From RUG14300 sp964391805 (GTDB taxonomy: Bacteria; Bacillota; Clostridia; Christensenellales; CAG-1252): a stretch of 58,408 bases of DNA. A program made the translations under genes and the position numbers. The DNA is taken from contig CAYMNK010000013.1 of assembly GCA_964391805.1 (NCBI GenBank), forward strand, positions 1-58,408, read 5' to 3'. Under the pieces are notes generated by a model. It was not told the origin of the DNA. It ran no database searches and saw nothing but the letters and a program-made list of their open reading frames with translations. Shown here piece after piece: positions 1 to 8,314 of the stretch (position 1 is the stretch's first letter; each line of letters starts with the position of its first letter).

Positions 1-37
1 ACTTAGTAGGAAAATTGCTGTAGTGTAAAAAATGCAC

Positions 38-168
38 GTATTATGACAATACATGAACAAATGAACGATTTTTTGTCATTTGATGAACTTTTTAATTAAA
101 CGAATGTTGACATTCTACCTATTTGAGTTTATAATATATTTAAAAAAATGCATGTATTGTCATAATAC
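38..168. repeat. Inverted pair of 18-bp operator-like dyads flanking the promoter
   Basis: GTATTATGACAATACATG at 38-55 and its exact reverse complement at 151-168 form a perfect 18-bp inverted repeat with a 95-bp spacer. Each arm is itself nearly palindromic (GTATT-n5-AATAC). Similarity extends about ten more bases into the A/T tracts with two mismatches. A weaker TGTCA/TGACA pair lies at 67-78 and 178-188. The left arm is upstream of the -35 box and the right arm is just after the expected transcription start. This is the usual geometry for a repressor that binds both sites and loops the DNA. No regulator gene is visible in this operon, so the binder is unknown. Confidence 0.75.
107..135 (+). 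promoter_or_regulatory. Consensus sigma-A promoter of the accessory operon
   Basis: TTGACA at 107-112 and TATAAT at 130-135 are separated by exactly 17 bases, a perfect match to the housekeeping consensus. The expected start is near 142, leaving a leader of about 65 bases before the first gene. The ten genes downstream are on one strand with only short gaps, so this is probably their main promoter. A promoter this strong between two dyads suggests tight repression that is lifted under a specific condition. Confidence 0.8.
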
Positions 169-208
169 TTGTATTTTTGACAAAAATCATCACTTTTAAG
201 GAGGCACT

Positions 209-1225
209 ATGTTAAGCAATCTCTACAGTAACGCGTTTTCATTTCAGGAAAAACAGGCTTATAACGGATTACTTGATGCAATTAATAATAAAAAGGCTTC
301 ATACGAAGTGATTGGTTTATCGGCTGAAAGCGCTAAAAAGGTATGGACTGCAATTAAATTGGAAAAACAAACATTTTATTATCCTGCATTAGCATGCCAT
401 TACGAATCAACCGGAAACGGAATCAAGTATATCTTAGAATATATCAGGATTGATTCCGCTCGCGCAGAAAAGAAATTTTCAGACATTATCAAAAAAATTG
501 AAAAATCAATGCCAAGCAACTCGTCCGAATGGGATGTTTGTAAAAGTGTTTTTGACTATATAGCAAAGAATGTAACTTATGATAGAAGTATTTACCAAAA
601 ATACTTAACCGAAAGCAATGCCGGTACACTTAGACCGAAGGACTTTGTAGAAAAATATGGACAAGCCTTCTCTGCATACGGAGTATTGACAACAGGTGTC
701 GGCGTATGCGAGGGAATTTCGAAACTATTCAAACTGATTTGCAAAAAACTTGGTATCGACTGTGTATGTTTAATGGCTACCCATAAACAAACAAGAGGTC
801 CGCATATGCTCAATGCCGTAACAATCGACGAAACACCATATTTAGTAGATCCGACATCGGGATTGGTGTCCGAGGGCTTGCCCATAGTGGATTATTCGCT
901 ATTTATGGTATCAAGGGAAATAATAAACATGTACTACGAGATAGATGAAGTTTTCGATAATTGTAACGACAATTCGTTAAGTTATTACGAAAAAAATCAT
1001 CTTGTATTTCATACGCGCAAAGCACTTAGAGAATATCTTTGTGCATATAGAGCATATCGAAATGACTATACCGTTCGTGTGCAATACATAAGCGATAAAG
1101 AGAAAATAAATGATGATGACTTGCGAGAAATGTGTCAAGAAATATTGAGCTATCATCATAAAGATAATGAATCGATACCGTCCACGACGGAAAATGGATT
1201 TTTTACGGGAACAATTAGTAAATAG
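209..1225 (+). CDS. Transglutaminase-like (papain-fold) cysteine enzyme
   Basis: A 338-residue cytoplasmic protein (no signal peptide) with the three landmarks of the bacterial transglutaminase-like superfamily: Cys167 in GVGVCEG, His199 in PHMLNAV and Asp214 in VDPTSG. Members act as peptidases, amidases or crosslinking enzymes, and the motif alone does not say which. The first 100 residues and the last 110 match nothing I recognise. An AAGGAGG site precedes the ATG. It is the first gene after the operon promoter, and its TAG overlaps the ribosome-binding site of the AAA+ gene. It could process or crosslink another product of the operon, such as the repeat protein, but its lack of an export signal argues for a cytoplasmic substrate. 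Confidence 0.75.
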   Translation: MLSNLYSNAFSFQEKQAYNGLLDAINNKKASYEVIGLSAESAKKVWTAIKLEKQTFYYPALACHYESTGNGIKYILEYIRIDSARAEKKFSDIIKKIEKSMPSNSSEWDVCKSVFDYIAKNVTYDRSIYQKYLTESNAGTLRPKDFVEKYGQAFSAYGVLTTGVGVCEGISKLFKLICKKLGIDCVCLMATHKQTRGPHMLNAVTIDETPYLVDPTSGLVSEGLPIVDYSLFMVSREIINMYYEIDEVFDNCNDNSLSYYEKNHLVFHTRKALREYLCAYRAYRNDYTVRVQYISDKEKINDDDLREMCQEILSYHHKDNESIPSTTENGFFTGTISK

Positions 1226-1235
1226 GAGGATGAAA

Positions 1236-3461
1236 ATGGATAACAATAGCAAAATGAAGTGGCAAATCGACCTCGATACTTATTATCCGATATACAATTC
1301 CTTTATCTTAGAAGGATATGTTGACGATAATCAGCCGTATGAAGAGGGCGAGAAAATCAAGTATTGCAGTTTATGCGATTACATCGTAAATCAATTCAAT
1401 AAACATCCCGATCGTGAGAAGAGAAAACGCGTAATTATTTATGATCCAACCGAATCAGAGGATAGACGTTTCCATATCTGCGATGACAGGTTCGAAAGAG
1501 AAACGGAAGAAGCTGAAGAAGGCGAAGCCCCAAAGGTTAAGATGATCTATGATTCTGCAAAATCTCAACATTTTTGGGATCTTCAGAATGCTACCGACCT
1601 TGATAAGATGTTGATAGATCACAGCTCATCGGGAGCATCCCTCGACCTTTCAATAATGCACTATGCCCTCACGGAAGCTCAACGTATCGACGATGAGGAT
1701 AGATCCGAGTCTTTAAAAGAATCTTATCAGAAGATTAAGGACGCAATTGATAATGATTCGGAACCCAGCGGTTATTTATTTGTTATTAAAATGACCTCGA
1801 GACTTCTTACGCGTGACGGACAAGGCGGTGGTCTAACAGCCGAAGAACTTAGAATTTTCAGACAACTACTAAATACCATTCAAAGTATCGATAATTGCGC
1901 GGTAGATGTAGATCGCCCGCACAAACTTATTATACTTGCCAACCAACTAAAGGATCTTCCTTCCTGGTTCACAGACGAAGTTTCCAATCCATTCGTCAAG
2001 ATTATCAACATATCAAAACCAAGCGAAGAAAACAAGTTAGCATTCTTTAATGAAATACTTTCGGACGAGTGCTTCTGCACCGAGTTTCTTGACCAATATA
2101 GCAGAATAGATGACGAAGATAAAGCGCGCAATAAAGCGCGCAATCCACAGTCAACACGTCGTAATCCCATACAAAAGAAATTTTTGGCATATACCAACGA
2201 TTTTACCATGAATATGTTATTACGTTATCGTGCATATCTCAAAGACAGCTTAAGCCGTCATGAACAAGACCGCAACTATAAGATTCTTACCGATCCTAAT
2301 AAGATAGGATTTTCTTTGTCGGAATTTAGAGTAGGTAATATGAGCAATCCGTGGGACGACGAAGAGAGAATTATACAATTGCTTCATATTAAAGATAATG
2401 TAAGCAGAAAAATAAAGGGACAAAATCTCGCATTACAAGCAGCACAGGATATACTTACGAGGGCAACCATAGGTCTCGATCGCGCCAAAAACCCTAACGC
2501 GCCCCGCGTGGTACTCTTTTTGGCAGGTCCTACAGGTACCGGTAAAACCGAATTGTGTAAACAAATAGCCAACTGCGTCTTCGGTAGCGAAGAGCGTATA
2601 GTTAGATTCGATATGTCAGAATACGGACAACAAGAGTCGGATCAAAAATTATTCGGTGCGCCTCCCGGATACGTAGGATACGAAGAAGGCGGAAAATTGA
2701 CCAATGCAGTCAAAAAAGAACCCTTCTCTTTGATACTTTTTGACGAAATAGAGAAAGCACATAAATCGATACTCGATAAGTTCTTACAAATTTTGGGTGA
2801 CGGCAGATTGACCGACGGTAAAGGCGAAACTGTGCGCTTTACCGACTGTATCATAGTTATAACATCTAATGCAGGTGTAAACAAATTCGAAGGTCTATCC
2901 GAAGAACAAATCGTAAATCTTATGAATGGCGAAGTTGCTCCCGAAGGTGAAATGGGAATTGCAGAAGTAGCCGAGTTAGAAAACGAAGGGCTGTCCAAAA
3001 ATGCAATATATGAACAAGTACGCACCCACCTTAGATATAATGTCAAGGCTTATTTTCACTGCGAATTAAAGCGTCCCGAACTATACGGACGTATCGAAGA
3101 TTCTCTCGTCTATTATAACTATATCGGTAGAGATTCGGTAAGAGAAATTGTAGAATCGACCATAAACGATTCGGTAAAATCCGCACGAGAATCGATGCAA
3201 GTTAATTTTGACAATACATCATTATCTACTATCAAGGAAAAAATAACAGATTACTGTCAAAGTACTAAAGTTAGATCCTTAGGTGCCCGCGGTATCATAA
3301 AGAACACCGAAAAATTATTCACCGGAAGTTTATCAAATCATTTATCAGATTATATTAGACAGGAAAATGGACTAAGCCGCGCCGATTTGGTAGGAAAAAC
3401 GCTCTATTGTTCATGTAGTGTCGAACATATAGAAAGCGCTAACGACATTGAGTGGAAGTAA
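1236..3461 (+). CDS. ClpB-like tandem AAA+ ATPase with degenerate first domain
   Basis: A 741-residue protein. The ATG at 1236 is chosen because AGGAGG at 1224-1229 lies six bases ahead; an in-frame ATG at 1230 touches that site. The C-terminal half is a full Clp/Hsp100 D2-type module: Walker A GPTGTGKT at 431-438, pore loop GYVG near 478, Walker B LILFDEIE near 500, sensor-1 VITSNAG, and sensor-2 GARG near the end. Residues about 150-290 look like a second AAA+ core with Walker B-like and sensor-1-like strands (LIILANQLKDLP) but no Walker A, so a non-hydrolysing D1. There is no Clp N-domain or M-domain. The intact pore loop suggests it threads or remodels a protein, likely a product of this operon. 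Confidence 0.85.
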   Translation: MDNNSKMKWQIDLDTYYPIYNSFILEGYVDDNQPYEEGEKIKYCSLCDYIVNQFNKHPDREKRKRVIIYDPTESEDRRFHICDDRFERETEEAEEGEAPKVKMIYDSAKSQHFWDLQNATDLDKMLIDHSSSGASLDLSIMHYALTEAQRIDDEDRSESLKESYQKIKDAIDNDSEPSGYLFVIKMTSRLLTRDGQGGGLTAEELRIFRQLLNTIQSIDNCAVDVDRPHKLIILANQLKDLPSWFTDEVSNPFVKIINISKPSEENKLAFFNEILSDECFCTEFLDQYSRIDDEDKARNKARNPQSTRRNPIQKKFLAYTNDFTMNMLLRYRAYLKDSLSRHEQDRNYKILTDPNKIGFSLSEFRVGNMSNPWDDEERIIQLLHIKDNVSRKIKGQNLALQAAQDILTRATIGLDRAKNPNAPRVVLFLAGPTGTGKTELCKQIANCVFGSEERIVRFDMSEYGQQESDQKLFGAPPGYVGYEEGGKLTNAVKKEPFSLILFDEIEKAHKSILDKFLQILGDGRLTDGKGETVRFTDCIIVITSNAGVNKFEGLSEEQIVNLMNGEVAPEGEMGIAEVAELENEGLSKNAIYEQVRTHLRYNVKAYFHCELKRPELYGRIEDSLVYYNYIGRDSVREIVESTINDSVKSARESMQVNFDNTSLSTIKEKITDYCQSTKVRSLGARGIIKNTEKLFTGSLSNHLSDYIRQENGLSRADLVGKTLYCSCSVEHIESANDIEWK

Positions 3462-3463
3462 AA

Positions 3464-3985
3464 ATGAAACTATTTAGTGATAATGTAACCGAATTATTTA
3501 AGCTTGCGTTAGAAATAGAAAAAGAGATAGACCCAACCTCCGCCTTGGAAATATGTAAAACAATCATAAAAAGCGAAGCAATAGAAGGCAATGTCGATAT
3601 GCTTGAATTGTTTTATGGAAAAACCATATATTCCAAGATGGAGCAAAATCTTAGGAACGTCAGCGATGCAATAAATATATGTTTCATAATTGCCTGTGCA
3701 AAAAAGGCTTATAATTTAATACGCGATAAAAGCAGTAACGACATTGCTTCTAAGTCAAACGAAACATCTTATGAACTTGATGATTTCTTTAGATGGGTAT
3801 GCTCCGCTAATCGAAGAATCGTTTTTGAAGATTGCGAACATTTCGCTAACCTAATTAACGCAATAAGGAACCGAACAAATATGCATATAGCAATGAATGA
3901 TGCATACAGCAAGTATCCCCTTCAAACAATAATTCAAAAAACTGCGGACGGAACTATAAGTTATAGAAATGGTGTGTTAAAATGA
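3464..3985 (+). CDS. Small hypothetical protein of the accessory operon
   Basis: A 173-residue soluble, mostly helical protein that I do not recognise. ATG 3464 is preferred over GTG 3452 because GGAAG sits about five bases upstream of it. Its stop overlaps the next start (ATGA at 3982-3985), indicating translational coupling to the Cys-rich protein. It has no signal peptide, membrane segment or catalytic motif. Its place directly after the AAA+ gene suggests an adaptor or structural partner, but that is inference. Confidence 0.65.
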   Translation: MKLFSDNVTELFKLALEIEKEIDPTSALEICKTIIKSEAIEGNVDMLELFYGKTIYSKMEQNLRNVSDAINICFIIACAKKAYNLIRDKSSNDIASKSNETSYELDDFFRWVCSANRRIVFEDCEHFANLINAIRNRTNMHIAMNDAYSKYPLQTIIQKTADGTISYRNGVLK

Positions 3986-5790
3986 GTTTTAAAACAAAGG
4001 TAAAATGCAAAAAACATAATTCCTTTTTGGAAATCGATCACCGAGTAAAAGAAGGAGATATAATCGATTGCCCGATTAATTGTCCCAAAAGACAGGATCT
4101 ATGTAGAAAGGCGACAGAATATAAATTCAAAGTCGTCTATGCAAAGGAGGTGCCGAATGATAATTCAAGCACTTCGTCTTCTACTATTGTCAGTTCAACC
4201 ACAAGTGTCGGCACGGGAACAGCCACGCCCCGAGCCGGATTCTCTACGTCTACAAGTAGTTGGAGCAGTTCAAGTCCCTCGAGAGAAAGTTCGGCAATTC
4301 CATTGACGAGAGAGGAAACGGCATCCAAATATAATAGAAGACGGGCATCTTTTAGCGATGAAACCGCTTCTTTAACAGAGGCTCCAAGCGATACGCATAC
4401 AGTCATCGACACCGACGAAGTAATAATCGACGGAATTAGTTACAGCGATAATATTCAAAAACAAATAGACGGATGTAAAAAACCAAATTCCGCTTATCAA
4501 GATATTTTTTATCAATGGAATACATCGGCAGTATTTACTATTAACGATACGAGCAAACTAACACCTAAATTTGACTGGATCATCTCGAAAACCGAAATAA
4601 ACAAGAAAAGGGACGACATAAGAAAGATTTTATCTAACGATGAATACACTGTGAATCAAAAATTCTATCACTTGTTTTATGATGTAATATATAAATATCA
4701 AGCTGACAGTATCGGATTTTGTTGGAGTGAGGCACCACAAATATATAAAAACAGCATCACGCCAAAATTCGTTTCCAAGTATGATTTCGCAAAACAGTAC
4801 TGTGAGGATGTCGAGTTTAGAAAGTTTTATCGTGAGCACAAACAGGAGATTATTAGCCACCTCCATTTCGACAAATGTGCGACACTAACAGAGAACGAAA
4901 AAAAACTAATTGAAAACATTCCTTTAATTATGTTCAAATATGAAGGACGAATCGTTCTTATAAATCAAGATTTCGACTCAACTATAAGTGATTTGGGAAG
5001 TATTGATCAATTTTTTTCTAAAATGAAACAACCTCAAAAACTTCCTTTAGAAGAATCAAATCAAATGATTGCTTTCTTAGATAAATATTGTCTAACGAGA
5101 GACAGTATAAAATCACGAGATATCCATGAAAACGAATTCCGCAATTTTGCTAAAGAAGCAAGTAAAAATGCTTTACATGAAGACAATGCCGTTTTAGTTG
5201 CAGCAGGTGTTTCTAATTATTCGGAGTATAATAACCTCTTAACTTTAATTCACGAGTACATTAATTTAATGAACCCGAGTGAGATAAAAGTCGGAGATCT
5301 ACAGTTTTCCGCAAGAAATTATTCTAATGAGTTAACAGATATCATATTCAACTTTTGTAGAATTCATTTCGGCAATTCAAATAATGCCGAACGAGCAAGA
5401 GGAAACGCCTTGTTGGCAAAAAGTATATACGAAAGAAACGTGATAGGGTTTACCGTCGGCAACGCAGGATACATCAAAATGGTTATGAAAATTGTATCGA
5501 CTAATAATGTAGATCTCGATAGTTACTATGAAGCCTTTGACAACCCGGAGTTTGTCATTAACGGAAGCGTTTATCAAATTAGAGACCTCGTTCGAAACAT
5601 AGTTAGATCGAACGAGTCATCTCTACATTATACCCCGTCTACAAGTGATATATCCAATCTTCTCGGTTCGCTTCAAGATATAAGAATAACTAAGTATTTA
5701 GAACATAAGAGGAATTTGTCACAAAAATCACACATTGACGAAATAAACTCGCTTATAATAAAACTTGAAAAAAGATATAACGGAATATAA
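3982..5790 (+). CDS. Cys-rich N-terminus, Ser/Thr linker and helical C-terminal region; unknown function
   Basis: A 602-residue protein in three parts. The first 45 residues carry Cys/His pairs (KCKKH, then DCPINCPKRQDLC) that could bind zinc. Residues about 55-145 are a low-complexity Ser/Thr/Ala linker. The remaining 450 residues are a predominantly helical region I do not recognise. There is no signal peptide or membrane segment. The ATGA overlap with the preceding gene implies coupled translation. The layout, a small metal-binding head on a flexible tether, resembles adaptor or scaffold proteins, and the GTPase of the same operon also carries a zinc ribbon. Function not assigned. Confidence 0.6.
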   Translation: MSFKTKVKCKKHNSFLEIDHRVKEGDIIDCPINCPKRQDLCRKATEYKFKVVYAKEVPNDNSSTSSSTIVSSTTSVGTGTATPRAGFSTSTSSWSSSSPSRESSAIPLTREETASKYNRRRASFSDETASLTEAPSDTHTVIDTDEVIIDGISYSDNIQKQIDGCKKPNSAYQDIFYQWNTSAVFTINDTSKLTPKFDWIISKTEINKKRDDIRKILSNDEYTVNQKFYHLFYDVIYKYQADSIGFCWSEAPQIYKNSITPKFVSKYDFAKQYCEDVEFRKFYREHKQEIISHLHFDKCATLTENEKKLIENIPLIMFKYEGRIVLINQDFDSTISDLGSIDQFFSKMKQPQKLPLEESNQMIAFLDKYCLTRDSIKSRDIHENEFRNFAKEASKNALHEDNAVLVAAGVSNYSEYNNLLTLIHEYINLMNPSEIKVGDLQFSARNYSNELTDIIFNFCRIHFGNSNNAERARGNALLAKSIYERNVIGFTVGNAGYIKMVMKIVSTNNVDLDSYYEAFDNPEFVINGSVYQIRDLVRNIVRSNESSLHYTPSTSDISNLLGSLQDIRITKYLEHKRNLSQKSHIDEINSLIIKLEKRYNGI

Positions 5791-5826
5791 GAACAATAAC
5801 ACGCGGTTAAAAATAAGGAGATAAAA

Positions 5827-7704
5827 ATGAGTTCAATCGATAAGAATGTCAGAACAGAAGCGCTGAAATTAGACTCAAGAGTATCGGTAACGACTTCAAA
5901 CAACTATATAACGGGAAGAATTAACGGTCGCGTTGTCTTTTCCATTGCAGATAGATATGGTTATATCAATAACTCAGAAATAAATGAGATAAAAAGAGGA
6001 ATCGATGCGTATAAAGCCGAAGAAGAACGCCTACGTATAGAAGCCGAAAACAGGCGCAAATCCGAACGAGAAGCACTAAAAAGAGACATCAATGATGCAA
6101 AAAGAGCTCTGGAAAATTCCTATAAAAGTGCCGAAAAAACAATAGCTGATTTTTCTAAAGCTCTAAGCAGTCTCTCGATAATAGACACGCCTGCCGGATA
6201 TGATCTTTCCTCATTTAAAGATAAAATCGATGGAATCAAGTCCGCCGTCAATCGATCCACCATAACTTTAAATGCGGATTATAGAGCACAACGATCCGCC
6301 CTTGACGGAATCGTTGTGAAAGAATACGATTCTATTGATCGCTATATATCATTACGATCCCAAGTAAATCGAAGTAAAACAATTTCCTGTAAATCACTTC
6401 CATATTATGAGATGGAAACCCTTAGAAAACAAATAAATGAAGTACTTCAAAAAATCAATCAAATAGAAGAACTGAAAACGAGCCTTAAAAACATAAAAGG
6501 AAGCGGTTTGGTTGCGGAAAGAATAGGAGAAATGTTGAAAGGATTAACAAAAATAAAGATTGGCTCTATAGGGGATGCCGATCAAGTTATAGAAAATATT
6601 AAGCATAAAATCGGCGAAATAGAAGCTCAGATTAGATCGGAAGAAATCAAAGCCGACGGTTTAATCGTTGGGCAACTCAGTGGATTATTACGGGCTTGCG
6701 ACAATTTCCGTGTGTATTCAGCCAACAACATCTACTCCACCGTGTCATATAAAAATGAAATTGAACACAAAATCAGTAGCGTCGAAGGAGCCTTTGCCCA
6801 ATTAAAAGAAGCGGAATATACCACTTGTAGCGAAGAAAGGATGGAAGAAATCGAATCGATCCTTCAAGAAATTAAAATGAAGGAACCCGACGACGAACAA
6901 ACGCTAAATTGTTTAAAAGATCTATTAGCCGAATATGGTCGTTACAAAATGGACGACGAACTTTTGGAAAGTAGTTATAACGATTATGTGAAGAAGAAAA
7001 ACGAGTTAATGGAATACGGAGTAGCCGAATGCGATATCGAACAATTTGACACTTCGGACTATGCAACCCAAAAACAACGGCTTAACGAGCGCCTTTTAAA
7101 ATTGGATTACGAAAAGAGTGCAACTTCCGCCCTAAGGACACTTATAGATGCATGCACAACGCTTGGAGAAATGGGTTACGAATGCATTAGAAACAATTTG
7201 GGAAGAGCACAAAACGAAGAAGAAGCGCTTGCCTACGAAGCGGTTTATGCCATAAAGGGATGCGAGGGTGTAGCAATTCAAATCGTCGCTTCGGAAAACG
7301 GCATTCATAGACGATTAGTTCCGATTAAGAGACAAGACGGAGTGCCTGCTTCGGTCGAGAGAGTATTAGAAGTCGCCAAAATGATGGAAGAAGGTGAAGA
7401 AATGTTCGATTTTTGCGACATTTTCGATGCGCACACAGGTTCAGCTAATACGGTGGTTTCCGCTGTCGATAACGATACTCAAGGAGCCGAACAGGTTATC
7501 TTAGAAAACGGGTACTGTGAATTAAGCGCCGAAGAAGAACGTCGTTATGACGAAATTCAAAGCACAGCCGATTCGACTCAAAAGGCACGGTGGGCGACAA
7601 AGGTTACGGCTTGTACAAAAACCGTTGTCAAGAAGAATTGTAAAGAAGAAGCAAGACGTGTGGCATCTACGGTTGCAAAACGGTACCAAGAAAAAAGAAG
7701 TTAG
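5827..7704 (+). CDS. Coiled-coil protein of the accessory operon
   Basis: A 625-residue cytoplasmic protein rich in Glu, Lys and Arg. It has a short N-terminal globular part, then charged heptad-like stretches from about 55 to 140 and 180 to 420. A more globular segment follows at about 430-550, and the tail is basic. AAGGAG precedes the ATG. I recognise no family. Such proteins often act as spacers, scaffolds or filament formers. Its place between the Cys-rich protein and the radical-SAM enzyme suggests a structural role in the same complex. The radical-SAM start lies two bases after its stop. Confidence 0.6.
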   Translation: MSSIDKNVRTEALKLDSRVSVTTSNNYITGRINGRVVFSIADRYGYINNSEINEIKRGIDAYKAEEERLRIEAENRRKSEREALKRDINDAKRALENSYKSAEKTIADFSKALSSLSIIDTPAGYDLSSFKDKIDGIKSAVNRSTITLNADYRAQRSALDGIVVKEYDSIDRYISLRSQVNRSKTISCKSLPYYEMETLRKQINEVLQKINQIEELKTSLKNIKGSGLVAERIGEMLKGLTKIKIGSIGDADQVIENIKHKIGEIEAQIRSEEIKADGLIVGQLSGLLRACDNFRVYSANNIYSTVSYKNEIEHKISSVEGAFAQLKEAEYTTCSEERMEEIESILQEIKMKEPDDEQTLNCLKDLLAEYGRYKMDDELLESSYNDYVKKKNELMEYGVAECDIEQFDTSDYATQKQRLNERLLKLDYEKSATSALRTLIDACTTLGEMGYECIRNNLGRAQNEEEALAYEAVYAIKGCEGVAIQIVASENGIHRRLVPIKRQDGVPASVERVLEVAKMMEEGEEMFDFCDIFDAHTGSANTVVSAVDNDTQGAEQVILENGYCELSAEEERRYDEIQSTADSTQKARWATKVTACTKTVVKKNCKEEARRVASTVAKRYQEKRS

Positions 7705-7706
7705 TC

Positions 7707-8297
7707 ATGCAAATTGAGCGAATAATTTCGGGCATAACAACTCTTGGTCCGGGAGAGCGCCTATGCATTTGGGTCAATGGTTGTAAGAAAAATTGTGTAG
7801 AATGCGTATCTCCGAGACTAAAAGAATTTAATAGCAATAACGATCAAGATGTAATAGCTTTACTAAATCAATTCGACTTATCGTCCATAGACGGAGTAAC
7901 CATATCGGGTGGAGAACCATTCGAACAAGTTCACGATTTGTGGCTGTTGGTTGAACACATAAGAAAGATAGGCATAGAAGACATCTTGATTTACACAGGA
8001 TACACAATTTCCGAGCTACTTAACAAGAATGACTCCAAAATATATAAAATTTTAAGTAACATAGCTGTGCTAATAGACGGCCCTTACATCCACGAACTAA
8101 ACAACGATGAAAACAACCTTTTGGGCAGTTCCAACCAAAAAGTTATTTACTTAAATGCACAATACATACCAATATACGAAAACTACCGCTCAAAACAGCG
8201 CAGTATCCAAGAAATTACGGCAGGTAACATATTGATTGGCGTGGGAATCCCTACCAAAGAATATGTCACTAATTTCAACAAAAATACACCCGAATAA
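7707..8297 (+). CDS. Short radical-SAM protein, NrdG/activating-enzyme type
   Basis: A 196-residue protein with the CxxxCxxC iron-sulphur motif (Cys26, Cys30, Cys33) in WVNGCKKNCVEC and the SAM-binding GGEP at 68-71. The early GPGERLCIWVNGC stretch and the small size match the NrdG/PflA-like activating-enzyme branch, which makes a 5'-deoxyadenosyl radical to install a glycyl radical. No ribonucleotide reductase or glycyl-radical enzyme is encoded in this window, so its target is unknown. It has only two bases of separation from the coiled-coil gene and a weak ribosome-binding site, so it is probably translated by coupling. Alternatives are a peptide-modifying enzyme or a regulator. The radical-SAM call is secure; the substrate is not. 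Confidence 0.85.
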   Translation: MQIERIISGITTLGPGERLCIWVNGCKKNCVECVSPRLKEFNSNNDQDVIALLNQFDLSSIDGVTISGGEPFEQVHDLWLLVEHIRKIGIEDILIYTGYTISELLNKNDSKIYKILSNIAVLIDGPYIHELNNDENNLLGSSNQKVIYLNAQYIPIYENYRSKQRSIQEITAGNILIGVGIPTKEYVTNFNKNTPE

Positions 8298-8314
8298 AGA
8301 GGAGGAAATGCTAA

